Shown piece after piece: positions 7,679-14,831 of a DNA stretch of 20,266 nt. The DNA lies in NCBI GenBank assembly GCA_964246705.1, contig CAXTRQ010000110.1, forward strand, positions 1 through 20,266. The letters are read 5' to 3'. This stretch comes from DASZCR01 sp964246705. Its GTDB lineage: Bacteria > Acidobacteriota > Blastocatellia > Pyrinomonadales > Pyrinomonadaceae. The position numbers and the translations under genes are program-made. Numbering within the stretch: the first letter of the stretch is position 1; every line of letters starts with the position of its first letter. Below the pieces are notes generated by a model that saw nothing but the letters and a program-made list of their open reading frames with translations, did not search any database and was not told where the DNA came from.

Positions 7679-8494
7679 TTGACAGCGACTCGGCCTCTCT
7701 CTCTTCTCGAACGTTTCGGACTGACGCAGCCACCTTTCTCCGTCTCTCCTGATCCCAAATTTCTCTATCAAACCCCGCAGCACAAGCGTGCTCTGGCACA
7801 AATCAGGTTTACTGTTGATGACCGCCAAGGACTAGCCGTCTTGTATGGCGATGTCGGTATGGGCAAGTCCACCTTGGTCAGAAAGCTGTACGACCTTTAC
7901 CGAGCCGATGAGTCTTACGAAACGATTCTCCTAACCAACCCCGACCCTACCTCTGCCCTGCAACTTCTAAAGCGCATAACTGACGCGTGCGAACTTCCGC
8001 GTAAACGCTCGCGATTGGATCAAATGCAGGAACTGGAAGCTTTTCTGGTTGACCGTTACAGGGCTGGAAAGAATACGGTTTTGTTAATTGACGAAGCGCA
8101 ACTCCTACGCGGCGAACAATTTGAATTGATTCGTCAGTTGACCAACTTTGAAAGCTCTTCGGCAAAGCTCGTGCAAATTGTCCTTGCCGGTCAGAACAAC
8201 CTGAGAGGAAAGCTCAGGCTTAAGAAAGCACTCCTGTCACGTGCCGTAACTGTCATGACGCTTGACCCTCTGACGCTCGATGAGACGCAAGCGCTAATTG
8301 AATACAGACTGCGTGTTGCCGGGCGGGAAGAACCGCTTTTCGAGGCCGAAGCGGTGAAAAGTGTATATCGCCTTTCAAAAGGCAATCCACGCGAAATTAT
8401 CAAGATTTGCAGGGCTTCCCTGACGATGGCTGCGGTCAACGATTTGGACTCTATTCCCGCAGATGTGGTGACCTATGACAGAGACGAAACGTAA
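7679..8494 (+). CDS. ExeA/TniB-like AAA+ ATPase
   Basis: This 271-residue protein opens with the typical ExeA-type N-terminus (LERFGLTQPPFSVSPDPKFL, residues 11-30). Walker A is GDVGMGKST (57-65) and Walker B with DEAQ is VLLIDEAQLL (134-143). A sensor-1-like VLAGQNNL follows at about 168-175, and SKGNPREI is at the C-terminal end. There is no transmembrane segment and no peptidoglycan-binding domain, unlike full-length ExeA. Relatives act as secretion ATPases (ExeA), transposition regulators (TniB) or helicase-loader-like switches. The TTG start at 7679 is supported by AAAGGAG upstream; no better ATG exists. Its last 20 bases overlap the next gene, which implies translational coupling and a functional pair. 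Base composition is AT-richer than the flanking backbone, suggesting an acquired module. Confidence 0.88.
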   Translation: MTATRPLSLLERFGLTQPPFSVSPDPKFLYQTPQHKRALAQIRFTVDDRQGLAVLYGDVGMGKSTLVRKLYDLYRADESYETILLTNPDPTSALQLLKRITDACELPRKRSRLDQMQELEAFLVDRYRAGKNTVLLIDEAQLLRGEQFELIRQLTNFESSSAKLVQIVLAGQNNLRGKLRLKKALLSRAVTVMTLDPLTLDETQALIEYRLRVAGREEPLFEAEAVKSVYRLSKGNPREIIKICRASLTMAAVNDLDSIPADVVTYDRDET

Positions 8495-9299
8495 GTATCG
8501 AGGCATTGAGGATCTATACGAAGCTGAAGAGGAGATGCGGCAAAAGCCGGTACTCGTCCCCGTCGGCCTACCAAATTCCAACAGCCTACCAGAACCTGAC
8601 AGGCTGTTGGATGTTAATAGCCTGCCAGAATCCAGCCTGCCAGAATCCGACAGGCTACCAAAACAACAGCCCACAGGCTGCCAAAACAACAGCCTGCCAG
8701 AATCCAGCGGGCTACCAGAATCCAACAACCTAAACAACGAGACGGCTTCTTTAAATCTGATGGCAAGCATCCCCGACATTGGTGGCTTTACGAAGTTCTG
8801 GCACCAGATGACCGATTATCTATATGGGCAGCTCACGCCCGCCGAGCAGGTTGTCCATCTCCAACTCTTTAGACTTTCGTGGGGATACGGTAACCCCACT
8901 TGTAAGATTGGTTTACCGCAACTAGCGAAACGCGCCGGAGTAGGACGTTCGACAGCCCAAACCGCTGTCGCAGGGCTGATCAGAAAGGGTTTGATAAGAA
9001 AGATTCAGTCCCATTTTGGGAGCGATAAAGAGCAGGGAAATGAGTATCACATCGAGCCTCCACCGGCACTGGCGAAGCCCGTCAGCCCGCCAAATTCCAA
9101 CAGGCTGCCAGATTCCAACAGGCTGCCAGATTCCAGACACATTAAAGAATTAATGAAAGATATAAAGAAAGATTTAAAGGGGGAGAGCGCTCCGCTTGAA
9201 ATCAAAAGCTGTCCAGACTGTGCTGGTACTGGGTTCTATTACCCGAACGGAGTAGAAAACGGCGTGGCGAAATGTAAGCACGAGAAATTAACGAAATGA
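8475..9299 (+). CDS. Winged-helix DNA-binding protein with LPxS repeats and a zinc-finger-like tail
   Basis: This 274-residue protein has a charged N-terminus. Residues 31-85 are built from degenerate LPES/LPDS hexapeptides. A winged-helix domain follows at about 105-195 (LTPAEQVVHLQLFRLSWGYG, then LPQLAKRAGVGRSTAQTAV and GLIRKGLIRKI). Its style recalls phage replication protein O and plasmid initiator N-termini. A second run of hexapeptides (NRLPDS, about 205-221) precedes a basic linker and a possible zinc site, CPDCAGTG (246-253) with CKH (267-269). The start overlaps the ATPase gene by 20 bases and has no strong Shine-Dalgarno, consistent with coupled translation. The function is unknown to me. 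Replication initiation, transposition targeting or autoregulation are all possible; the DNA repeats inside the gene are described separately. Confidence 0.75.
   Translation: MTETKRKYRGIEDLYEAEEEMRQKPVLVPVGLPNSNSLPEPDRLLDVNSLPESSLPESDRLPKQQPTGCQNNSLPESSGLPESNNLNNETASLNLMASIPDIGGFTKFWHQMTDYLYGQLTPAEQVVHLQLFRLSWGYGNPTCKIGLPQLAKRAGVGRSTAQTAVAGLIRKGLIRKIQSHFGSDKEQGNEYHIEPPPALAKPVSPPNSNRLPDSNRLPDSRHIKELMKDIKKDLKGESAPLEIKSCPDCAGTGFYYPNGVENGVAKCKHEKLTK
8566..8723 (+). repeat. Degenerate 18-bp repeat array, upstream block
   Basis: About nine copies of a unit close to CAGCCTGCCAGAATCCAA lie nearly head to tail inside the winged-helix gene, for example at 8582-8599, 8618-8634, 8635-8650 and 8690-8707. 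Most are spaced by about 18 bases, and a few are shortened or lengthened. The block stays open in several reading frames on both strands. AACAGCCT (8580-8587) can pair with AGGCTGTT (8601-8608), so some units can form hairpins. Confidence 0.75.
9083..9136 (+). repeat. 18-bp tandem repeat, downstream block (three units)
   Basis: Three contiguous 18-bp units (9083-9100, 9101-9118, 9119-9136) have the form CAGGCTGCCAGATTCCAA. The last two are identical except for the final base. They encode NRLPDS hexapeptides and are the cleaner counterpart of the upstream block. The winged-helix coding domain lies between the two blocks. Confidence 0.85.
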
Positions 9300-9318
9300 A
9301 CAATTCAGCAGCGAGCAC

Positions 9319-9472
9319 ATGACAAACACTTCATCGAACGCCACGGTTGCTGGCACAGCCGTAAAGGTGTGGGGTGATTATCCCGGATGCGGGCGATCCA
9401 TGATGCTGACGCTCATGCCCTACAAAAAAAAGCGTGTGGTGTATTGAATGCGCTTCTGAAGATACGGATTAG
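9319..9472 (+). pseudogene. Small cysteine-containing ORF broken or recoded at an A8 tract
   Basis: An ATG at 9319, 19 bases after the winged-helix gene, opens a frame of 42 codons ending at TGA 9445-9447. Just before the end it crosses eight A (9424-9431). If one A is skipped, the frame continues to TAG 9470-9472 and the tail becomes SVWCIECASEDTD, which looks far more protein-like and adds a CxxC to the earlier PGCG. The product would be about 50 residues with a possible zinc site. It could be a sequencing or assembly slip, a genuine pseudogene, or slippage-dependent expression. I do not recognise the family. The Shine-Dalgarno is weak. Confidence 0.35.
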
Positions 9473-9843
9473 TTGAAATTATGACGGCACACAAGCGAAT
9501 GTTTCACAATGGTTAATTAGTTTTCTGGTTGACTTAGTATCCTCTAAGCATCCGCATTTAGGAAGAGTAGAAATCTTTTATTTTATCAACTAGACACACA
9601 AACCGACTAATTGTGGAGCCGTAGTTTACCCTAGAAATTTATTCAGGAGATAGGCAGCTAAACTCGTGAAATAAAGGTTATCTCAGCGTCATCCTGTTAC
9701 ATATTCATCAGATTCAAATTCAGTTAAGTATCTTTTGTCATAGAAGGCAAAGAGGGCTATCTTAGAAAACAACTGTGCAGTTCATCAGAATTAGATAATT
9801 TCCGAAAGCAGTGTTGGCGTTCTGCTCTTGGGGGAGGAAACGA
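9473..9843. other. AT-rich gene-free stretch
   Basis: About 370 bases without a credible gene, visibly AT-richer than the genes on either side. It contains the candidate cyanophycinase promoter near its right end. I see no tRNA, no long repeat and no recognisable terminator. Because it follows the 18-bp repeat array it could be an unwinding region, but that is only a conjecture. Confidence 0.5.
9735..9763 (+). promoter_or_regulatory. Candidate sigma-70 promoter for the cyanophycinase gene
   Basis: TTGTCA (9735-9740) and TATCTT (9758-9763) are separated by 17 bases. The implied start near 9770 gives a leader of about 100 bases before the cyanophycinase ATG, and that leader contains the short upstream ORF. 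Confidence 0.45.
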
Positions 9844-9891
9844 ATGAGCGCCGGTATTGACAATATGGAGTTTAATGAAAGAATTTATTGA
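9844..9891 (+). CDS. 15-codon upstream ORF overlapping the cyanophycinase start
   Basis: The best ribosome-binding site in this region, GGGGGAGG (9830-9837), sits six bases before an ATG at 9844. That ATG opens only 15 codons (MSAGIDNMEFNERIY) and ends at TGA 9889-9891, inside the cyanophycinase coding frame but in a different frame. It may be a leader peptide that couples or attenuates translation. Alternatively, a single-base error may hide a longer cyanophycinase N-terminus. Confidence 0.4.
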   Translation: MSAGIDNMEFNERIY

Positions 9892-10729
9892 TTCGGAATT
9901 CATCGGCGGGCATTTGGTGATTATTGGCGGCGCGGAGGATAAGTATAACGAGCGTCGTCTGCTTCGTAAATTCGTCGCGCTGGCGGGTGGACAGGAGGCG
10001 CGCGTATTGATCGTTCCCGTGGCTTCCGATTATCCTGAATTTTCTGCCGACGTTTATACACAGACATTTCGCAATCTCAATCTCCAGCAGGTCAAAGTCT
10101 TGCGTGCAACTTCGCGTCAGGCAGTGATTGACGCCGACGCGAAGAATTTGCTTGAAGACGTGACCGGCGTGTTTATCTCCGGCGGCGACCAGATGCGCTT
10201 GGTTTCCATGCTCGGCGGCACAGAGTTCGCCCGCTTGTTGGAAGAGCGCGTTCGTTATAGTCCTCTCGTGCTCGCGGGGTCGAGCGCGGGCGCAGCGGGC
10301 ATGAGCGCGACGATGATCGTGCGTGGCGACTCCACTTCGCATCCGAACAAGAATTCTCTACGACTTTCGCCGGGACTTGGGATTTTGCAAAATATTATCA
10401 TTGACCAGCACTTCACCGAACGAGATCGTTTGAGCAGACTGATTACCGCTGTTTCTTACAACCCGCGCCAACTCGGAATCGGCATTGACGAGAACACTGC
10501 GGTCATTATCTCAAATGATGGCACGCTTGAAGTCTGCGGCGAAGGCACTGTTACCATCGTTGACGGCTCGCGCATCTCCTACAATGACATCGCTGAAGTC
10601 GCGGACTTTCATCCCTTCGCAGTTGCGGGAATACAGTTGCACATACTACGCGACGGCCTACATTACGACTTTGCACGGCGCGAGACGATGCCGGTCAACG
10701 AAGAGTTTTTATTGCCGGACATTGAATAA
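9875..10729 (+). CDS. cphB: Cyanophycinase (peptidase family S51)
   Basis: This cytoplasmic serine exopeptidase degrades cyanophycin to beta-Asp-Arg dipeptides. From the ATG at 9875 it has 284 residues, the usual family length. Visible signatures are GGHLVIIGGAED at the N-terminus, VFISGGDQMRL in the middle, the nucleophile elbow AGSSAGAAGMS (catalytic Ser near residue 137), and IIDQHFTERDRLSRL, which carries the family histidine. The ATG at 9875 is preceded by GGAG four bases away; a TTG at 9857 would add six residues. A stronger ribosome site upstream serves a short overlapping ORF instead. The synthetase gene follows 110 bases downstream in the same direction, separated by a long hairpin, so the two are probably co-transcribed with possible processing between them. 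Confidence 0.95.
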   Translation: MKEFIDSEFIGGHLVIIGGAEDKYNERRLLRKFVALAGGQEARVLIVPVASDYPEFSADVYTQTFRNLNLQQVKVLRATSRQAVIDADAKNLLEDVTGVFISGGDQMRLVSMLGGTEFARLLEERVRYSPLVLAGSSAGAAGMSATMIVRGDSTSHPNKNSLRLSPGLGILQNIIIDQHFTERDRLSRLITAVSYNPRQLGIGIDENTAVIISNDGTLEVCGEGTVTIVDGSRISYNDIAEVADFHPFAVAGIQLHILRDGLHYDFARRETMPVNEEFLLPDIE

Positions 10730-10731
10730 AC

Positions 10732-10806
10732 GATGAATGATGAACGCGGAGCGATGAATTAAAGACAGGTTGTTTTCAGTTCATCGCTCCGCGTTTATCA
10801 TTCACC
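10732..10806 (+). repeat. Long intergenic hairpin between cphB and cphA
   Basis: 27-base arms (10732-10758 and 10780-10806) are complementary at 25 of 27 positions, one of the two exceptions being a permissible G-U pair. The loop is 21 bases. The arms are rich in GATGAA/TTCATC motifs. It starts three bases after the cyanophycinase stop and has no T-run, so it is not a standard terminator. It may be a dispersed palindromic repeat or an RNA element that sets the ratio of the two gene products. Confidence 0.8.
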
Positions 10807-10839
10807 GCTCATCAATTCTTTCATCACAGGACTTTCTAC

Positions 10840-13503
10840 ATGCGTATTCTCGACATTAAAGCGTTGCGCGGCCCTAACTATTGGAGCGGTTACCGGAACA
10901 AACTGATTGTGATGCGGCTCGATCTCGAAGAATTTGAAAACAAGCCGACGGACAAAATCGAAAACTTCAACGAGCGGCTGTCGGAGTTGATGCCGAGCCT
11001 CATTAATCACGGTTGCAGTTACAAAAAGCAGGGAGGCTTCCTGCGACGTGTCGTGGAAGGAACATGGGCGGGGCATGTCGTCGAGCATCTCGCGCTCGAA
11101 TTACAGACGCTCGCTGGAATGGAGACGGGCTATGGGCGCACGCGCGAGACGAGTCAGACGGGCGTCTATAACGTCGTCTTCAGTTACATCGAAGAAGAGG
11201 CTGGAAGATACGCCGCCCGCGCCGCCGTTAAAATTTTTGAAGACCTCGCCAACGGAACATCGCTCGATGAACTGAAGCGAGTTTTAGCCGACGACGTGCA
11301 GCGTCTGCGCGAAATACGCGAAGACGTGCGCTTTGGCCCTTCCACCGGAGCCATTGTTCAGGAAGCAGAGAACCGCGACATTCCTCATATTCGTCTCAAC
11401 ACGCAATCGCTCGTCCAACTCGGCTACGGCGTCAACCAGCAGCGCATACAGGCCACCGTCACCGGACGCACCAACATGATCGCCGTTGACCTCGCAAGCG
11501 ACAAAGACGCGACGAAGAAACTCTTGGGCAACATGGGTGTCCCCGTGCCGCGCGGGTATCGGATTGTTGACGAGGACGAGATTGAAAGTACTGTCGGACG
11601 AGTGGGCTTCCCAGTGGCCGTCAAACCGCTCGACGCTAACCACGGGAAGGGGATTACCGTCGGCTTGAACACGCTCGAAGAAGTCCGCGCGGCGTTCCCG
11701 CTGGCGAAGAAATATTCGCGGCGCGTCATCATCGAACAATCCCTGACGGGTCAGGACTTCCGCGCGCTCGTCGTTAACAACCGGCTCGTCGCCGTCGCAG
11801 AGAGGATTCCAGCCCACGTCATCGGCGACGGCGAGCACACAATCGGCGAGTTGATTGACATCACCAATCGAGACCCACGACGTGGCTACGGTCATGAGAA
11901 CGTCCTGACGCAGATTGACGTGGATGCGCAGACAGAGAGTCTGCTGGCGGCGCGCGGCTATTCGCTCGATACGGTGCTGCCCGCAGGTGAAATGTTCCGT
12001 CTTAAAACGACTGCGAACATTTCAACGGGCGGAACTGCGATTGACCGCACCGATGAAGTTCACCCCTTCAACATCTCGCTCTTCGAGCGTATCGCGCGCA
12101 TTATTGGGTTAGATGTGGCAGGCATTGATGTGGTCGCGCACGACCTCTCCACGCCGCTCACGGAGAACGGCGGCGGCATCATCGAGGTCAACGCCGCGCC
12201 CGGCTTTCGCATGCACCTCGCGCCCTCGGATGGCCTCGCGCGCAACGTCGCCGAGCACGTTATTGACATGCTCTTTCCGCCGGGCGCTCCCTCGCGCGTG
12301 CCCGTCATCGCCGTCACGGGCACGAACGGCAAGACGACAACGACACGGCTTATCGCGCACATCGTCAAAAACTCGGGTCTCAACGTCGGCTTCACCACGA
12401 CCGAAGGCATCTACATCGGCAACAGTCTCATTCAACCCGGCGACAACACGGGCCCCGTCTCCGCGCAACTCGTGCTCAAAGACCCGACCATTGAGATCGC
12501 CGTCCTCGAAACGGCGCGCGGCGGCATCATCCGCGCGGGACTCGGCTTCGACCGCTGCGACATCGGCGTTGTGATGAACGTCACTGTTGACCACCTCGGC
12601 TTGAAGGACATCGAGACGATTGAAGATATGGCGCGCGTCAAAGCGGTCGTTCCGCGCGCCGTTGGGAAGAGCGGTTACGCCGTCTTAAACGCCGACGATG
12701 AACTGGTCTATGCGATGCGCGAAGATACGCCGGGGCGTATCGCACTCTTCAGCATGGAGGAGGAGAACCCGCATATCATCGAGCATACGAGCGACGGCGG
12801 CATCGCCTGCGTCTTCGAGAACGGTTACGTCACGCTACTCAAGGGCAGGTGGAAGGTGAGAGTTGAGAAGGTCATCAACATTCCGTTGACCTACGGCGGT
12901 CGCGCCACGTTCATGATTCAGAACGTACTGGCCGCGACGCTCGCAGCCTATCTGCAAAACGTGAGCATCGAAGACCTTCGTGTCGGCCTGACGACCTTTG
13001 TGCCTTCGGTCGCGCAGACGCCCGGACGTTTGAACCTCATTGAGATGGGCGACTTTACGACGCTGATTGACTTCGCGCACAACCCCGCAGGGATGGAGGC
13101 GCTGCAACGTTTCGTCACGAAGTTTCCGAACAAGACGAAGACCGGCGTCATCGGCGGCACGGGCGACCGCCGCGATGACGACCTTCGTCTCTACGGGCGC
13201 ATCGCCGCGCAGATGTTCACCAACGTCATCATCCGCGAGGACGACGATTTGCGCGGGCGTGCGCCGGGCGATTCGACACGACTCGTCATCGAGGGCATCC
13301 GCAGTGTTAACCCCGACATGCCGATTAAGGAATTTACAGACGCGCGCGAGGCCATCAACTATGCGCTTCAACACGCGCGCAAGGGCGAACTGCTCGTGAT
13401 TCTCGCAGACAACGTCAGCCGTTCAATCGAACTCGTTAGCAAGTTTCGTGAACAACGCACGCCGGTCAAGGTCGTCCATGAGGACATTCCTAACCAGCAC
13501 TAG
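10840..13503 (+). CDS. cphA: Cyanophycin synthetase
   Basis: The 887 residues match the family length of about 850-900. The enzyme polymerises aspartate and arginine into cyanophycin, using ATP in two active sites. The CphA N-terminal domain starts MRILDIKALRGPNYWS. An ATP-grasp domain covers about residues 215-470 (KPLDANHGKGITVGL and GIIEVNAAPGFRMH) and adds Arg to the Asp side chain. A Mur-ligase-like domain covers about 480-880, with P-loop GTNGKTTTT (494-502), TARGGIIRAGLGF, and DFAHNPAGMEAL near its C-terminal third; this domain extends the Asp backbone. The ATG follows AGGA by eight bases. It lies downstream of cyanophycinase and is convergent with the isoaspartyl peptidase, so the polymer cycle is encoded in one place. 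No truncation is seen. Confidence 0.97.
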   Translation: MRILDIKALRGPNYWSGYRNKLIVMRLDLEEFENKPTDKIENFNERLSELMPSLINHGCSYKKQGGFLRRVVEGTWAGHVVEHLALELQTLAGMETGYGRTRETSQTGVYNVVFSYIEEEAGRYAARAAVKIFEDLANGTSLDELKRVLADDVQRLREIREDVRFGPSTGAIVQEAENRDIPHIRLNTQSLVQLGYGVNQQRIQATVTGRTNMIAVDLASDKDATKKLLGNMGVPVPRGYRIVDEDEIESTVGRVGFPVAVKPLDANHGKGITVGLNTLEEVRAAFPLAKKYSRRVIIEQSLTGQDFRALVVNNRLVAVAERIPAHVIGDGEHTIGELIDITNRDPRRGYGHENVLTQIDVDAQTESLLAARGYSLDTVLPAGEMFRLKTTANISTGGTAIDRTDEVHPFNISLFERIARIIGLDVAGIDVVAHDLSTPLTENGGGIIEVNAAPGFRMHLAPSDGLARNVAEHVIDMLFPPGAPSRVPVIAVTGTNGKTTTTRLIAHIVKNSGLNVGFTTTEGIYIGNSLIQPGDNTGPVSAQLVLKDPTIEIAVLETARGGIIRAGLGFDRCDIGVVMNVTVDHLGLKDIETIEDMARVKAVVPRAVGKSGYAVLNADDELVYAMREDTPGRIALFSMEEENPHIIEHTSDGGIACVFENGYVTLLKGRWKVRVEKVINIPLTYGGRATFMIQNVLAATLAAYLQNVSIEDLRVGLTTFVPSVAQTPGRLNLIEMGDFTTLIDFAHNPAGMEALQRFVTKFPNKTKTGVIGGTGDRRDDDLRLYGRIAAQMFTNVIIREDDDLRGRAPGDSTRLVIEGIRSVNPDMPIKEFTDAREAINYALQHARKGELLVILADNVSRSIELVSKFREQRTPVKVVHEDIPNQH

Positions 13504-13570
13504 GGAAAGTCAAATTATTGAGCAGAGAAGCTCAAAGCCGTCTTCCTTTGCGTGCTGCCTTCTTTGCGCC

Positions 13571-13615
13571 TTTGCGTCTCCAGCGTGAAACTTATTCTCA
13601 CGCTGGAGACGCAAA
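13571..13615. repeat. Perfect 18-bp hairpin between convergent cphA and iaaA
   Basis: TTTGCGTCTCCAGCGTGA (13571-13588) pairs perfectly with 13598-13615 across a nine-base loop. It lies between two convergent genes, where a bidirectional terminator would be expected, but neither strand has a T-run after the stem. Two more TTTGCG copies precede it (13547-13552 and 13563-13568), so it looks like part of a dispersed intergenic repeat. Confidence 0.75.
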
Positions 13616-13668
13616 GAAGAAAAAAAGTTGAGTAATTGAATTTTCAGGATTTCAAATCTTCAATCTGA

Positions 13669-14616
13669 TTAGTCGCGATAGATGGCAACTTGCGCCGCGC
13701 TCGCCGAAGTGACCCACGCGCGGTACATACCTTCGCTGTTGAACGGCAGCGCGATATTTCCCGAGTGGTCTACGGCGACCAGACCTCCCTCGCCGCCCAT
13801 CTCGCGCAGCGTCACGCCGACGACCTGTTCGCAAGCCTCATCCAGCGTCAAGCCCTTATACTTCATCAGGCATGCCACGTCGTATGCCGCTACCGCGCGG
13901 ATGAAAAACTCGCCGTGGCCGGTGCAGGAGACGGCGCAGGTGCGGTCGTCGGCGTAGTTGCCCGCGCCTATCAGCGCAGTGTCGCCGACGCGCCCGAATC
14001 GCTTGTTGGTCATCCCGCCCGTCGAAGTCGCCGCCGCGAGATGTCCCTGGGCGTCGCGCGCGACCGCGCCGACCGTGCCGAACTTTTTCACGGGCGAGTG
14101 ATCCAAACGCACTTCTTGCGCGCGCTGCGCCTGCACTAATTGTTCGTACCTGAACTCGTCGAAGAAATATTCGGGCGGCGCGAATTCGCAGCCCGCCGCG
14201 CGTGCGAACTCTTCCGCGCCGCTTCCGCACAACAACACATGCTCGGTTTCTTCCATCACATGTCGTGCGAGCATGATCGGGTTTTTGATGCCGCCGATTG
14301 CCGCCACCGCCCCGGCTTGCAAATCTTTCCCAGACATAATTGCCGCATCCATCTCGTGTTGCCCGTCGTGCGTGAACACCGCGCCGCGTCCGGCGTTGAA
14401 CATCGGGTTATCTTCGAGCACGGAGACGGTTCGCTCGACCGCATCAAGCGCAGTGCCCCCATCGTTCAGCACTCGCCAGCCGTCCAGCAGAGCTTGCTGC
14501 AAACCATCTCTGAATGCGGCTTCACGTTCGGCGCTCATCTCCGCACGGAGAATCGTCCCTGCGCCCCCATGAAGCGCGAGCGCCAGCTTTGCTTCTTTCT
14601 TAATTTCAGCGTTCAT
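13669..14616 (-). CDS. iaaA: Isoaspartyl peptidase / plant-type L-asparaginase (Ntn hydrolase)
   Basis: From the ATG at 14616 the protein has 315 residues, which matches the plant-type asparaginase family; a GTG at 14658 would add 14 residues that look unlike the family. Signatures are LALHGGAGT near the start, GGTALDAVE, the FNAGRGAVFT block with EMDAAIM, and KKFGTVGAVARD, where autoproteolysis precedes the catalytic Thr (about residue 181). These are followed by STGGMTNKRFGRVGDT and GAGNYADD, which hold substrate-binding residues. The enzyme cleaves beta-aspartyl dipeptides and asparagine. Next to cyanophycinase and the synthetase, its likely task is hydrolysis of beta-Asp-Arg to Asp and Arg, completing cyanophycin use. 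No clear Shine-Dalgarno precedes the start. The gene converges on cphA, with a hairpin between them. Confidence 0.93.
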   Translation of the reverse strand: MNAEIKKEAKLALALHGGAGTILRAEMSAEREAAFRDGLQQALLDGWRVLNDGGTALDAVERTVSVLEDNPMFNAGRGAVFTHDGQHEMDAAIMSGKDLQAGAVAAIGGIKNPIMLARHVMEETEHVLLCGSGAEEFARAAGCEFAPPEYFFDEFRYEQLVQAQRAQEVRLDHSPVKKFGTVGAVARDAQGHLAAATSTGGMTNKRFGRVGDTALIGAGNYADDRTCAVSCTGHGEFFIRAVAAYDVACLMKYKGLTLDEACEQVVGVTLREMGGEGGLVAVDHSGNIALPFNSEGMYRAWVTSASAAQVAIYRD

Positions 14617-14764
14617 GATTGAGAGAATGAAAAGTTTCGCCGCGCACGTCAACCCCACATCACCGAAAATGTAACGCCATCAAGGCAGCTACAGGGGCGT
14701 CGGCTTGAACAACTTGTTTAGCATAACGCCGAATCATGATTAGCTCTTCGAGCGGTGGCACGAC

Positions 14765-14770
14765 TATAAT
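14765..14770 (+). promoter_or_regulatory. TATAAT -10 element upstream of the flavin oxidoreductase
   Basis: A perfect TATAAT lies 61 bases before the oxidoreductase start. No good -35 hexamer is present at 16-18 bases, so this call is tentative. Confidence 0.3.
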
Positions 14771-14831
14771 TCACTTCTCCGATTCTTAAATATGAGAGCA
14801 GTGTATTTGCTTGCGGCTATGTTGTTAATGT

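Noticed and set aside
7494..7682. 62-codon plus-strand frame before the ATPase gene
   Set aside because: It contains the predicted promoter and ribosome site of the ATPase gene, and its product has no recognisable features.
8566..9136. Repeat array considered as a CRISPR
   Set aside because: Units are only about 18 bp, contiguous without unique spacers, in frame within a gene, and no cas gene is present.
11284..13374. Minus-strand open frames opposite cyanophycin synthetase
   Set aside because: They are shadows caused by strong codon bias of the synthetase gene; none has recognisable protein features.
13571..13615. Hairpin as an intrinsic terminator for cphA or iaaA
   Set aside because: The stem is strong, but no T-run follows it on either strand; the A-rich side lies after the stem on the plus strand.
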